From assembly GCA_051294375.1 (NCBI GenBank), contig CM119265.1, positions 8,688,772 through 8,752,771 of the forward strand: a DNA stretch of 64,000 bases. Direction: 5' to 3'. Below are positions 46,393 through 61,100 of the stretch, piece by piece; position 1 is the stretch's first letter, and each line of letters opens with the position of its first letter. The notes under the pieces were generated by a model. The model made no database searches and was not told the DNA's origin. It saw nothing but the letters and a program-made list of their open reading frames with translations. The position numbers and the translations under genes are program-made. The stretch is from Paraspadella gotoi (taxonomy: Eukaryota > Chaetognatha).

Positions 46393-48967
46393 GATTGATG
46401 ACGGGTTGAGCGGTCCGACTACTGGCAGAAGAGTCGACGCCGGCGGAAGCAACAAAAACTTGCGTGGGGAACCGATTGATCTTCAACGTCGAAATCGGGG
46501 CTCGTCGATATTTCGTACGCGCTTCCGAGAGGGACAAAGTGAAATTACGGGTGCACACAAGTAAGTCGCTAAGTGCCGGAAACATGCGGACTAATCACTA
46601 ATAAGAAACAACCGATTCTTGGCTAGCTTCTTACTCTTTCTTCTCACTTGCCCGCACCAGACGACGCTGTCGGTGTTTCAGCAGCGGCGAGTTTTCCGTC
46701 GTCCTCAGCACGAGGAGTTCATTTGGGCTTCCACGATGCGTAGTGGAGACGAGGGTTTTCCGCTTTCCTCATTCCTCCGGCGCCGGCCGTCCAGACTTCG
46801 ACGGCTCAAGAGAAGAAAACTGCGAAACTCGGGGAAGCGCGAGAACACATGACCAGGAGGAGTTAACAAATGGAAGGCCGAACTCGAGGCGTGAGTCTTT
46901 TCATCTTTTTTTTCATTCTTTATGTCGGAGCTGGAGAATCGGTTGCGTCCGTATTGAGAGGCAGTGCCAGCGGTCAGACTATTGAATAAATTGACGATGG
47001 GATTGTTGCTTGCTTCTGGGAATAACCGTTTTTTTTTTGTCCATGCTTCGAATTTAAACTAAATTCTTTCTATGAGGAAAAAAGTTTTAAAGTAAATGTG
47101 ACTGTAGTTGTGCTGGCGAATCCTAAAATCGTCGGTCGTCCCATTTGCTGGACATCTGGGTATCGCTTTACACCGGGTAAGTTCGGGTCCTAAATTTTTA
47201 CTCTCGCGACTGCGGTTTTGGCGGCTTTGAACTATTTTAAAATATTTATCTAAAAATTTTTGTTTTAATATATTACTAATTACCTTACCTAAACCTTTTA
47301 ACAAATCGCCTAATTTAAAAACCACCTTAAAGCCTTACTATCCTCCTAACCCGTTCGGGCAGAAGTAAGGTGGTGATGTGACGATAAGCCGCTAAGTGAT
47401 GGGTGGTCACTGGTCAAGCAGGGGTCCAATAGCATGGCGCCATCTGTCGGGAAGATGCTCACACCCCGGGCTTCAGCATATCGAATGCTCAAGTTAGCAT
47501 TTTCTCGAATGCTTTTTAGGGGTCTTTTTTTTTTAGAAGACAGTAATAGCAATAATTATTAGAAATGTGAAAATTTTTTTAATGTCAAAAAATTTTCAAA
47601 AACCCGTCTTTTCATTTGTTCATTTTCACGTTAATTAGGGAATAATCTTGCATTCAAAGAAACTGGTTGGCGATGCACGAAGTATTTTGCAACGGAATCG
47701 CCAAGCCTCATGTGTGCGCATGACCACAATTTCAGCAGTTTGTTCTCGGTGAGTAAACAAATTGTTATTGTTATGTTTTTTTTTACTTTGGAGTAATGGG
47801 GGTTTTGTTTTGTTAAACCAGAATTTGGTTAAGATTTGATAAAAACTATATCATCATTCCCTAGAATCAACGAAGACTTGAACGTGAGGGGAGAACAAAA
47901 AGAATGGTTGGGCGGTTTCTTCAGCAATGTCAACAGTCCGCGGACGGCTATTCTATCGACAGAAGGCATCGGGACGAACAGTTCGACAAGAAAGCTTATT
48001 TCTGTTGATTATCACAAGAAAATTGGAAGCTTCGCGATATGCCCAGATAGATGACTAAGAACACAAAAAAGTCAGTGTCTTAATAATTGACATTCTAGAA
48101 CTTTGTATATATGCTTATTATGTCGACCCCTCAGACTTGGCACATTTCCTACATCAACATTTAAGAGCTCGACGCTACATCAGCCTATTCGTCAATCGAG
48201 ATCTGTTTGGAGAAATTATTCGTCAAGTTTCGGAACGTTTGGAAGAGGCGTAACTGAAGGCCGGGGTGGGCTCGAGAAGACCTCACTTTCCGACACGTAA
48301 GTTCGTTACATGTACCGCAGTTCTCTAGTCTCAAGATTTTGTATCAGTGAAATTTTATGGTTTATCATTCTTCATTTTGCTGTCGGTTATCTTATTTTAC
48401 ACAAATTAAGAGTTAGAAATGATTTGCATTGATGTGGAGAAAGCCAAAACGAGGGTCTTGAGAATTAAAATAATATAAATAAGCTAATTTTATTTCGGCG
48501 TTAGCCTTCGTTTATACTTTGAGGGGACTCAGCTGGCCTGACGAAGGATTGTTGTCGTCGGGCGAGGAATCGATCGCCAACTTACGAAACGCCAACAGAA
48601 CTGGATTCGTGCCACGAAGAAAACAAAGACGTTCAAGGCGCGGAGACACCAGCAGGTCAGTCACGCTTCTTTTGCCGGGACGCTAAATTGGCTTTCGCCA
48701 ATTGTTTTTGGCGACGTGATTTCCTAAAGTATTTTTCAATAATTGCATTATTACATTTCATGCTTGATTTCATGCTATTTAATGCTTCACAGATAATGTG
48801 CGAAAAGTTTACACATCAGCGAAGTTGGGAAGGGAGATTGGCCGAGTTTAGTGAGAAGAGTGCAAATGTTTGCAATAAAGGAATTTGATGATCTCGCCGA
48901 GTGGAGATCAAGCACGCAGGCGAAAGCGGCCCTGTTTCAGAAGCCATCACTCTCTAAAGATTAAGTT
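46393..48967 (+). pseudogene. SNX6 copy C, broken by indels
   Basis: All seven exons are recognisable: about 46,395-46,560, 46,661-46,890, 47,639-47,752, 47,864-48,067, 48,133-48,297, 48,505-48,655 and 48,793-48,967. Most exons carry several frame shifts, and the start codon context is damaged. Splice sites largely remain. Confidence 0.8.
47195..47370. mobile_element. MITE-like element, copy C of SNX6 intron 2
   Basis: Degraded counterpart of 19,718-19,914; the left end reads TTTTTACTCTCGCGAC. Confirms that the element is common to all three copies. Confidence 0.55.
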
Positions 48968-50984
48968 GAAACTTATTTTTTAAAAATTATGGGGGACGTG
49001 ATTTCGTATTGTGGGGTTTTTTTTTTTATTCGACGAGATTCACAAGATTATTAACATTTTTCGGCTATGGTGTTAGCGGTCAGTTTTTGAAGCTTTTATT
49101 ATACTCATTTCTAGTCTCTATTTAGTAGTTTATTCGAATTTCGTATCACATGATAAAAATCTTCGCACAATTTTTTTCACATTCCCTAAAGCACTTGAAT
49201 ATTGGTAAAATAAAATGCGATTGAATCAATTTATAAATTATTTACATGGGTTATTGGGCTGGTACAATTGGGTTTCAAAACGTGTTTTTTTTGAAAAAAA
49301 AAAATAAATGGAACCGAGAGAACGTTATTGCTTTCGAGACAGAATTTAATTTGTTGTTTTTTTAACAACAAAATTTAATTAATAGGCTCGCTGTTTTATT
49401 TTTTTTAGCATTTTCGGCTTCATAGCTAAACGCGACTTAATCGGTTGTGAAAGGGGGGCAAAATTTTTTTTTCCTTTGGCACTCCTTAACATGGACTCTC
49501 ATAAGGTAAAATGAATTAGCTTTCTATCAAAACAAAGCGAATTTTCTTAAAACTTGAAATCAAGTTTGAGAAATCTGTCTCGTCGCTGAGCCAAACATTG
49601 AATTAAAAAACTAAGGAAGTCTGATCGGCAAACTTTATTTCGATATACAGTGGCAAAAAACAAAAACGTGTGGAGAAACATTTTTTTTAAAAATTCTTTA
49701 AGTAAAAGTGGGTATTCAGTTTCGTGACCGTCGGGGGAAATGAGAATGGAAAAGTTGTTGGAGATTATATTTGGAGATGCTGCGCGTTTTTTGAGCGCGG
49801 CCTTCAAAAATTCTTCTTATAAGCAAGTTTTTCACTTTAAGTTGCGTGATCGTCTTGACTTTGCATCCAGATCTTTGAAAAGGTCCCGTCGTTGTTGTTT
49901 CTTTAGCTATGGAAACGGACACCAGGAATACTAAAAAAACAAAATTCAAGTTTTTAGTTCGTGGATGCTGGATTGGACGGTGTTCTAAACTGTTTGTTCC
50001 CATTAGTTACTTGATTCATCATGCATGGTGCTATGCGAAGCTCACGCAAGGTTCTTGAGTCATTAAAAATGCATCTGTACAATTTAAATTAAAGAACGGA
50101 TACAAAGGATTCTTCCTGCCTTTTTTTATCCTCCTGTGATTTGTCTCTCACGTTAAAGCCGTTTAAAAAACATTTTTATGCTCTCGTGGAAGAGACAATT
50201 AAAAAATTGTTAGTCACATTAAAAATAAATAGCTTCACGTTATCGTGAAGTGGTTTTGTTTTAATATTTGTGAAGAAATTTGTTTTTCTGTATTGTTACC
50301 GATTGTTTTGGTGGGCTTCAGATTATACGAGGAGGGCATTGACATGAAGTGCATTGAAAAGATCATTTGCGTGAGATAACAGTTATTAACCTTTTGAAAG
50401 TTGGCTGATATTTATTTGCGTAATATCTGTACCTTTCTTGTCAATGGATAAACCTTCAAGGTTGCTGATTGACTTCCGCAATTCCTTGCATTTGAACTGA
50501 GTTGTTTCTTGTTGCCTTCTAACTGTATTCCCTGCAAAGATTTTTAATTTTTATTCGGGTATAATGCAATTTAACGAGGTTTAATATAGAAACGTGAACC
50601 ATAAAAAATAAGGCATTTATCTGACAAAGTTTAAAATGCGGTTACATTTTTTTTCATGAGTTGAACGAGTTTTAAAGCAGTCTCTTTTAAAATATATAAA
50701 AATTAGTTTTAACCTTGTTGGAAAAAAGGTTTTTTTTTAAACAAACTGTTATTATACTGAAAGTATGTAAAAAACGCTGTTTGAACTTCATTTATATTAT
50801 ATTTATTTAATCGTGCATGTTTGTAATTAAATTATTAAGCGCTTCAACATTCGTCAAGAGTTTATTGTTGTTCCTAAATTATAATTTTGGAATATTTCTG
50901 TTTACAACGGTACAAGGTAAAAAATCAAATTTGTTCTTTTAATTCTTAAAAAATTAGTCAATTTGTGTTTTTTCAAATTTTTCT

Positions 50985-53900
50985 TTTAGATTGTTCCCCT
51001 TATTCCAAGTTGATGTTTCTATCATTTCCAAGCCAGAACGGTTTATTATTGGAAGAAATATGTAAATGATTATTATGATGATGATTCCAGAGAATGGGCC
51101 AGACATAGTATTTCGGAAGTTATCCCGGTTGATGTTTTCTTGTTAAATGTTTAAAGGTATTTATTAAAAGTGGATTATTTTAACCAGTAACTTAAATTCC
51201 CAGTGGTTGGTGAGATTGGATAATGCATTGAATTTTCTTAGAGTTCATTTGGGCTTTTTTTCCTTAATATGGCTTCTCCCAACATTGCTGATCCACGCAA
51301 TGACTCGTTTCTAATAGGTTCCGCCATTCCGAATCAGGGAATTACAGCTCGTGATACTGTGTTTATCTTGAAAAACTTCTTCTTGAAATGGTGCTGTTTG
51401 GGTTAACTATTATGTTTATTGTTTTGCAATTTATTCAATGCTTAACCGTCCTAGAATCAGGCTCCGGTTTTCAATATTGCCGGTTAGGACGAGGAAAATT
51501 CTGTAAGATATTTTTCTTAAATTTTGGGGCGTTCATCAAAATTGTCAGAATCTATGAGTCGTTATGTGATGTGATGGAACTACATGATTTAAAATTTATG
51601 AATCCTCTCTATTTAATCTTCTAATTCAACGCTGAGTGTTTGTGATTGTTTTTTTTTGGTTTTTTCTGATGGAAGTGAGGTACAGAGGTTCATCAAATGA
51701 TTTCTTTTAAAAATACATGGCCTTGGGATATGATTTCAAATTAAATATTTATGCGCGACTATGAAGATTTCCTATAAAAAATACAAAAATTTGAAAAATT
51801 TAATACGATGTAATGAATTTAATTAGTTATAAGGCAAAAAATTATTCTAATCAAACTTTTAGTGTACTTCAGAGATTCCCAATGAGTCCAAAGTAGATGT
51901 GATTGATCTTCATTGCTTCTCGGATCTGTTTTTTTAAAAGAGGAAGATGGTGGAAAGGGGGAATTCTTTCTACACATCTGAGATGATCTTTCACTTGCAA
52001 GTAATGCAATTTGGCTTTATAGGATCTTTGGCGGAATAAAGTTGGCTGAAATTTTCCTGCTGATATCTCTGTATATCAATATTCTTCAGTTGGTTTCCAT
52101 TAATTGCTTCAGCCAAAAGTAGCGATCCACCATTATATTCCAATATTAAGATGTTCTTAATTCAGTGGGCAAACACATTCGATTTGTTCTTTTCTGGCTT
52201 TATTGATTTTTTTACTGTGGTCTATTTATTGTACTCCCAGTCTGAGGATCCTGATTGAAAGCTTTCTTGAACGATTTAGGGTGTTATAGATCTTCCAAGT
52301 CCTAAATGGAATTTGGATCTTTATTAAAAATAATTTTCCAAAGGTCTCTATTTAGATGAAGTCAGCTTTAATCAGGAGTTAACAGGACGTGGACTGTGTT
52401 CAAAAATTAAAAGTCGCTGCCAAAAAATCTCTTTCTCAAAAATTAGGGCTTTTTAAGGTTTTACGGTTCTTGTATTGTTGATGCTCCATACAAATATGTG
52501 TTCAGAGTGGACCTGCTATGCCCTCTCCCCGTCTTCTGCAATAGGTAGGATTTTGGCAACTGTAAAACCATGTTATGAAACCTCTTCGAAAACTGCTTTT
52601 TGGTTACATAAGGATTTTACAATCTGAAGTTTGGTTTCGCCACCTTCATCTTTCTTTTCACCCAAATGCCCCCATTTTTCGAATCTGCAAAACTCCAAAC
52701 TAGCTGCTTCTGCACTTCATATTTCGTTTCTTCCGATTTACTTCTGCCAAGGTAACAAATCATCGTTTTGAATTAATTCTTGGCTTATTGGTATGTTATT
52801 TTAGATAGTCGAGACAAAAGCAATTCGCAAGTCTTCGAATGAGTCATATTGTACTGTTTTAGTTTTGGCAAATAAGGCTCCGGGCTAGGTTATTCAGAAA
52901 GTCCAAATTAGGTGGGGGACATTCGTCATTCCACAATGGAAGTGCATTAAGTGATTTAGTCAGGTACTTCGTTGACAATTTCCCGTTATTAAACTGGTAA
53001 ACTTGTGTGGGGTCAATGTTAGCAAAACACTTAAGACAGACCGTAATGAGTGTTTCATGAATCCTTTATTAAATTTTTTAAAGAAATGGTTAAAGAATTA
53101 GGCTGTGATTCAAAACACTTCAGCAGTTTTTTTTTATTTTGGGAAAGCTAAATTCGTTAATTACATTTTTATAATTTTCACTGTTATATATGATATATAA
53201 TCTCCTTTCTAAGTGTGAAATTTTCTCGATATTGTTCCATGTATTTTTTCTGTGTCTAAGATGGATGTTCGGAAAGACAAAGGTTAATGGTTCCTTCGAT
53301 TGGTGTTATTAATGTTTTGTGATCACCTAATTCGAAACATATTTGCGAGGAACAGCCATGGAAGCACTAGTTTGCCGGTGAAAAGCCAATTTGCCGTTAT
53401 TTATTTTAACGCCGTTGTGACCCCAAATTTTCTCTTTGATATTCGCAAGAATTTTCCGATGCTTCATGTGTTTTTGCCTGGTGACATTTTGTTTTTTACT
53501 TGTTTATTGAAAGTTTATGACACCGGAAATATTATCTGAAGTAGCTCTCAGTAAAAGACTACAAGTGCAAGGTATTTCTGGGAATGCCTTTCGATAAGTT
53601 TTACATTAGGTCCATAACCTTTCTTCCCAGTGGCAAGTCGTTTGCAGAATAAGATCCGTTTAGCTCTGCTCCCGTATTTTCTTTTCATCACTACTATCTA
53701 GCCTTTTATTTCTTAATTCGCGTACGATTCGCACTATCCGAGGCTATCATTCATCACTGCTAAATATTTAACTCGGGGTTAAACTCGTTTGCTCCGTTCA
53801 GCTTCCGAAAATCGTTACCCCCGTGATAGGGCTCGCAAGGTTCTTTGCATAATCTCTTGTGATTTTTCCTTAGTTTTTCATGTTATCTTTGGTTTCCAAT

Positions 53901-54000
53901 TTCCAGATTTGAGTATAAGTTCTTGTAATCGCCGAAGACAAATTATTTTGAGTGGCCCCCTATTTTATGCGGGCGATTTCTTTGCAACGTAACTGGTCAT
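50985..54000 (-). pseudogene. Genes X2 and X1, copy C, broken by indels
   Basis: X2 exons correspond to about 50,985-51,720 and X1 to about 51,860-53,997. Short stretches of each protein can be read, but indels every 20-50 bases prevent a continuous frame. The X2-X1 order and spacing match copy B, so the tandem pair is part of the segment and not an artefact of one copy. Confidence 0.75.
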
Positions 54001-55990
54001 TGTTCAGGTTTTTTAAAATAATATTTAAAAAAAGAATTTTTGTTTTTTTAAGGTTATTCTATCTTAAAAGCGGAGCCTTTAAAAATATTATAATGAAAAA
54101 GCCAGAATGTGTGATAGTTGGTAACATAAGGTGGTTTGCGTGTGTATCAGATGAGCGGAAGAAAAAAAATTATCCTCAGTGTTTAGTGTCCAAAGCAAAG
54201 GTTTCATGGACCGCTCCTTGTCCGCCATCTTTCATGTTTTTCTCTGGTCAAAAGGTCGGTATTCTAATCATAAAAAGAATTAGTACTCTGAAGATTAGGG
54301 CTTCCGGAATATTTATATTATATCTCATAGTGTGGATTAGCAAATCACCTATCTTGATATAATGATTTTCCTTGTAATGGTTATTCTGTTAATTTGAAGT
54401 AACAATTTTCCTGTCGTTCAAGACGTTTCTTAATTTGTAATTTACTCTTGTCGAGATAGGTTTAACAATTAATATCTAATATTATTTGTGAGAACTTACT
54501 GTTATAAGATTCTTCGTCATTGTTGGTGTTTTTCAGGACAAAAATTTTAGCTGTTGTTAGCAGGTACCACTCCCTACGCTTGGTTCCCAGTCACAGTTAA
54601 TACGTTAAGAAAAATTAAGGTTTCAGTTTAAATTTACAAAATAAGAAAGACAACTAATTTGTATCTTACCTTGCAAAGAAGATCTCCCTTTCTTGCTCAC
54701 TGTGTAATTCATCTTCTTGACTACTTCGTTCAGAAAATGGAAAAAAAATAATAAATTCATTACATGAGAAAATCGTTATTTTTTACTTATTTAGGTTATA
54801 GGCTTAAAAAAAGTATAGGGTAAAACAAATATCTCTGAGAAAAAGTCAATATTTATATTTTTGTTTCTAGTATAGGGTACATAATTTTATAAACGTATAC
54901 TTGAAACAACAATGTAATGATTCTATGTCCATATAGGGGGGGGGTATATAAATCGAAAATAATTTTTTTTTACCCTAACAGATTAATATTTTCGTATTTC
55001 TTAAAATTCATTTCTCAGCTGAAATCGCCAATTCATTGGAAATGAATTTTTTCATTAATGACTTTTTTTGTCTTCTCTTTCTTCCTTCTTCAAAACAGCA
55101 GAAGATTTTAAGAATCCCCTTTTCTTAGGCATGCACGAAGGCTGGATCTTCTCTCTCTCTCTTTGTTCCACCTCTGCCTCTCCGATTTTAGGTTTAATGT
55201 TGTGGACATAAGTTTTGAATGAGTACCGAAGGCGGAAATGCGATTCATTCTAAAACAAAATGATTTATTTGTTATTCTCTCGTTAAAATATTTAGTATCC
55301 TAATAACATTAGTCACATTATTATTTCCATGTTTTGGCCACGTACTTTATTTAAACTGATAATTGACAAACCGAAGAAAAAATAAACTTTTAAAACAACA
55401 CACTCTTCTCCTTTACTTCTTAACTCTACGAGATATCTATATGTCTTCAGAAAGTTCCAAAATTTTTTTTTTCGAAATTCAAGTATTCGGTTTCAATGCG
55501 TAACCAGTTTTTCGGCTCCGCAGCTGAAAGTTTAGCCAATCTTCGAGTAAAAAAAAAATTTCAACTCGAATCAGAAAATTTGGAACAGGCCCAAATTCTT
55601 CAAATAGTTGTTCGGCCGGGGTATTTCTCTTTCACTTAGGGTCTCCGGGCTTGGTTCATTCACTCTCAATTCTGGGGGAGATTAAACGACCATGATTCGA
55701 GAGCTGCGTTTTATCGACATGATTTCGTAGCGCTGAATAAAAAGTAAAAATAAAAAACCATATACATTTGACAATCGGATTCGAACGAGAAGGGGATTTA
55801 GACCTTTTTCAAAGCCGATGAGCGTTCCCAGGCATCTCTTCAGACGAAACTGAAACGCTTAGCGGCGGTCGAAATTTGAACGTTTGGGGGCCAAAAAAAA
55901 TTGTACGGCAAGGAAACTTCGAACCGAATTGACGATCCTCTCGAAAAATTAAGCAAAAATATCTAGTTCGGACATCCCCATCCGATAGAC

Positions 55991-58112
55991 GATGGTGAAG
56001 GATCGTATGCAGAGAATGCAGGCCAAGCTCAACAAAACTGGACCTGATGCCAAATGGAAAGTGTAATTTTTCCTTGCTTGGCTTTTTTCGCAACAAAACT
56101 GTCCTTAAGATTTACATCAAATTTCTGCATTTTATTTTTTAGGCGCGCTGGAATCGGACAGCGTGGGAATCGCTATCGACGGGGCGCTGCCGTTTACGTC
56201 AGGCGAAACACCGATCAAAAATGGCGTCAAAACTTTTGGCTTTCAGAAGTAGACAAGCAACGCAACAGCGGGTACCTAAATAAATCATCACCAACGTATC
56301 TTACTTTGACGTATTACTGATACTAGTTACTACCATTATTCTTTAATTTTTAGGAAGATGATTACTTGGAAGACTTTTTCAGTAACGTGGAAGGAGATGA
56401 GACAAAACTATAGGAAACAATGTAAGACCAAGAGCGAGTGAAATGAAGAAAACTCACGGCGCAATCTTCTCCTCAAAGACGATGGCAAAAGCTTGGCGAG
56501 AACGGAGATTTGACGCTTAAGTGGCCGACGTCCAAGAAGGATTTTTTAATCTTAAAATAAGGTTTTTTTCCAGCTATTGAGTTAGTTAAAACTAAAATGT
56601 AATGGTTTTCATACTTATTTTTGCCTTTTCTCCCTTCCCTCCTAAACTCTTTAACCCTTTAACTTTCCCTATTCTTCTCCCACTCTCTTTTTTTTAGTTT
56701 TTCTTTCTCTCTCCCCCGCTCGACTCTCATCCCACACTCTGTCTTTCTCTCCCTTTTCTTTTCCTCCCACTCTCTTCTTCTCAGGTTCTTAAGCCCCTCA
56801 TTTCCTAATCTCATCGCTCTCATCTCTTTCTCATTTTTATCTTCACATCTTCTACTTTCACAGATGGGGGCAAAAAAGTTAAGAATCAACTCGGGCTCAT
56901 CGAGATAATGGTGGACAAAGGCTCCACGCTGGCGGGCCGTATATGGTCCTATCGGCCGAGGCACAAGGGAAATAAAGAAAATATGCATTAGACCATGATA
57001 ACCACAAAGGGAGGTTTTGTGAAGTTATTGAAGGAAGGTTAACTCCATTCAATAAGCCAATTTCAAGTAAGTGGAATTTGGATATATCAACTCTTCTCTC
57101 TTACTTCTTCCACTCTCTGGGTTTTTGGTTTAGTCTTTAGTTTCCGCTTTCTTTAGGTCGTCTGTACAACTTAGGGGTTAAAAAGCAATATAAATTTGCC
57201 TTTACGTATAGATTTGGAGGGATTTTTTTTGGTCGTTAACAAATGAGCAACTAGAGACTGCTACGCCGCCTTCCAGGAAATCCTAAAACTATTAACGAAT
57301 AAAAAGACGGAAATTCCGATGCAGCTGCGTGCCAATAAATCACACAATGAAATAAACAGCTTTTGTTTTTTCAACTTTTTTCAAGATTCATTTTTGTGCA
57401 TCTTTCATCAAACTTAACTTTTCAAATTAAGAACAATTGAAGAAATAGTGCGCTCTCGCGCTGGCGTTATAGAACCCGGACGGGATGGACTACACCAATG
57501 AACAAATTAAACGGAAATGATTGAATCCGGAAAACGTTCCATTTGGACTCAAAATCTTTGAAAGAAAGCAGAAGATGGAGGACAAAAACTTAATGCGCTC
57601 AACACGTATGTGCAAGTCGGTGGGTTTAGCTCGGGATGAAATCGAAACGAGGAGCTACGATTTAGTGTTTTCCACGCCCTTCATATTCTTCAGTCACGAG
57701 GAAGGAAATTTGTAAACTGAGAAAAAGGTATCGTCGAGGGTTCACGACATGTGGTTCCTGGCCCTTTTTGGCGTCGTTAGTGGAGAGGGAAGTCAAGGCG
57801 CAATGGATTGACACATCGGAGGAGACAACGTCCTCAGACGACGTGACCTACGTGAAGGACTGGCAGTCGTTCGGGAAATGTGGGGAACCAAAGCGAAAGG
57901 GGACACAAAAGGCGGGTAGTCGGGCATGCTTGCTATGAATTATCTAGGGTTAAAACCAAAATGGTCTTTGGTTTGAGGGTTTCAAAATTAATTTGGGGAT
58001 TAAGTTTTTCTTTCCCACAATTCCGGTTCAACAAAACGATGTGGTTGCGTTGGTATCATGTCATTGATTCTTGTGATCTCGACGATTATTCTTTGCAATA
58101 GAATTTTCTGGT
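55991..58112 (+). pseudogene. Syntaxin copy C, broken by indels
   Basis: Begins ATGGTGAAGGATCGTATGC at about 55,991, like copy B. All seven exons are present but frame-shifted; the SNARE-motif exon (about 57,695-57,910) contains multi-base insertions. Confidence 0.8.
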
Positions 58113-61100
58113 ACGTGATCCCAATGTAGTATAAAAGCGTGTAATATGGTACAAAAAATGGTTTTTTCAACAGTTGATTTTTTTTTTTAGGTTATACGTT
58201 GTGCGATATCAAATTCAACCAGGGTTTATTTTATCAATCCAGTATAAGATTACATTACATGTTGTGCTATATTATAATGTTAATTATTTCAATCGGGATA
58301 ATTGTTTACTTGTTCTCCCCGTTTTCATCTGTTACTGTTGGTTCATTAACCTGAAAATTGAATTAAATAAAATTGTAAATTTCTTTCGTGAAAAGGTTTT
58401 AGTGCTACATTTCGGTGGAGAATTGTTTACCTGGTTTCAAACGTTTTTATTTTAGCTTTTGGATGAAGCTTGGTGAAAGTGAGTTATGCTGTCGGCTTAT
58501 TTAATGTAGCAGTTAAAAAAAAAAAGTATTACACAAGTCACAACTTTGGTTATGGTTAAAAAATTTTTGCGGAAATATGTAAATTGTATGGAAATAGAAC
58601 AATAACGATTGATTAAGATTTGATAACTTTTTTCTCGTGAGTTAACTAGTCCTTACCAATATTGTAGATCGACGCGTATGGTTGAGGGTATGCCTGCGCG
58701 TATACCTTTCTTCTTTCCGTCTAAGTCGCGACCCCAGGTCCCGAGTCGAAGGTGGGCAGCCTCGTTCTTGGCGACTAATAATGTCGTCTGCCGCTTGCGA
58801 AGGTCGCGGTTTGGAAAACATTTGATTCTCGGGGACGGAACCGAAAAAGCTAGAGGGGCGATAATTTTGACCTTACTGCTGAGCAACCAGCGGAATGTTA
58901 TGAACGACCGACTGATTAAGGGGGGCGGGGATGGATAAGAGAGCGCAAGAAGCAAGAAATCATGTGCGATCGGAACAGGATAATGCGCGGCGCAACAGAA
59001 AAATAAAGCAGGGAGTGACAATGGCGGAAATAATACAAATGAAAATCGCTACCAGCGGATGGAGGGAAAGGGGAGGGGGAGGAGAAATGGAGTCCGTATT
59101 TCAGTTTCGAAACGAGAGACGATAGATCAATCATCATACCATAATATTACCATTTTTCTGTCGCGTCCACGCGTTAACGAAAGCACATTCTGCTGCCAGC
59201 TTTTTTTAAAGACTCCATATTTCGACTTATCGGGATCCATGGGACCGAAGGGCCGTAAATTGTGGGCTTCGGTCGGGGATCGGCCGTTCGATTCCATGGA
59301 TCCTAATAAAGGAAAATAGGGTTCGATTAAAATATTACCAAATCTATATCATTGGTTTTATTGTCATTTTTGATCCAGTGCAATAGGAAGCATTATCGGA
59401 CGGGGAGAAAAACGGAACTATACCTTTCCGGTTTTCATGTTCGGAGGCAAACGTAATTCGTTTTTCCTCACGGATATAGAGAATGGGGATCCCGGGCGAT
59501 TTGTCAACGGCAGCGTGGGAATTATGAAAAATCCACAAGTTTTTTATTTTATCCTTCTCCAGTTTTTCGCTATTTTACTTTCAGAAACTTTCTTCAAGTT
59601 GTTACCAATTGATGACTAGAGAGGAAAAGTAACCATTGCCGGTTGTTGAATTCGTTGACATTTAGTAATTTTACTTTAAGATGACTTCGAGAATTACTTG
59701 CCGTAGAAATGGATATTTTATTTTTAATTTCAATTTTCATTTCCGTTTAATATAAATAGATTACGTTTTTTTTCCAGCGACAAGAATATGAAATGGTACA
59801 ACCAATAATATATAGAATTACTTGGTATTTTTTCATGTTTAATTTAATTTCTTTATTTGCTGCCTGTGGCATGCTTTTTCCCTCGTACTTCACTGACGAC
59901 CACTGGGCTTTGGCGTAAAATGATTTCCTGTGGAGATGAAGCTACCTCTCGGCCCGTACCCTCAGCCGACAAGCCGCTTGCCGCTTCCAGACCGGAATGG
60001 AGAGTCTTTAACCCGTATTGGACTCGGTAGTTAAGGCGCTTGGAGAGCGGACACTACGTGCCGATCCAGGAGCAAGGGTTGACCCGTGCTCCGGGATTAC
60101 CCACCTTGTTGCCAACCGGAAACTTGATTTTATTTTCTTTTGAACACCTATTTTTCTTTACTCCGTAGGTTCAGCAATCTTCTTTAAATTTTCATTACCA
60201 CGCGGTCTATTTTCAAGGCCCGGCTCATGGCGTCGATCTCAATTGGCCAGTTGGGTGCGTCAGGAGTGCCTGCAAACGTTACTCGTGAAGCGGTTTCTTC
60301 CGTCTTTCGATGGGTGGAAAGAGAGAAAGGAAGGGGAGGGAGGGAAAGAAAAGAAAAGAAAAAGAAAAACGGAATGGAAATAGTAATGAAGTATTAGAGC
60401 GGAGAAAACGGGAAAAATCGCGTTCAGGGCGCAAAGCATAAATTTTTTTTTTAATAATTAAGGTCTGTAGATCGGGCAGCTGAACGACAAATGAACGATT
60501 CGAACTTCTTTTGCCGATTTTACGAAAAGGTTGGGGTTGTTAAACAGAATTTTATTACCTGATAAGAAATTACATTGAGCAAATGTCTAAATTAATTAAA
60601 TTGACTTTGGGACGAATGTAATATTGATTAGCAATACTATAGTATCAAAACATTGTCTAATATACCATGGCTAGGACAGGGCACCTGGCTACGGACTATA
60701 ATCCAATTTTTATTAATTCTCTATTCTACCTATTAATTTTTTTTTCCTAGGATTGGAAAAAATTTAATGATTAATTAATGGTGCTAAACCAATTATTTAT
60801 CTAATAAACCTTTTCCTATTTATTTTCATAATTTTAGGTTTTTTAAAAAAGGTCGCTTTTTAAATTCTATATCTGACGATTATATTTGCGTGGGGCGCTA
60901 AAAAAAAGAAAGACTTCCTGGATCTCACACGGACATAAAAATCGGCTCCGGTGCCCCTCCCGATAAACAGGAAGCGGTGCGTAATTCCGAGGGAAAAAAA
61001 AAAATAAACCCCGACGTTACCGGCTTAACGTCGGTGGATGCCGAGGATAATCACAGCGACTTCCTATCCCGAGTTTCTCACCCCCGCTGTTTTTCTTGAT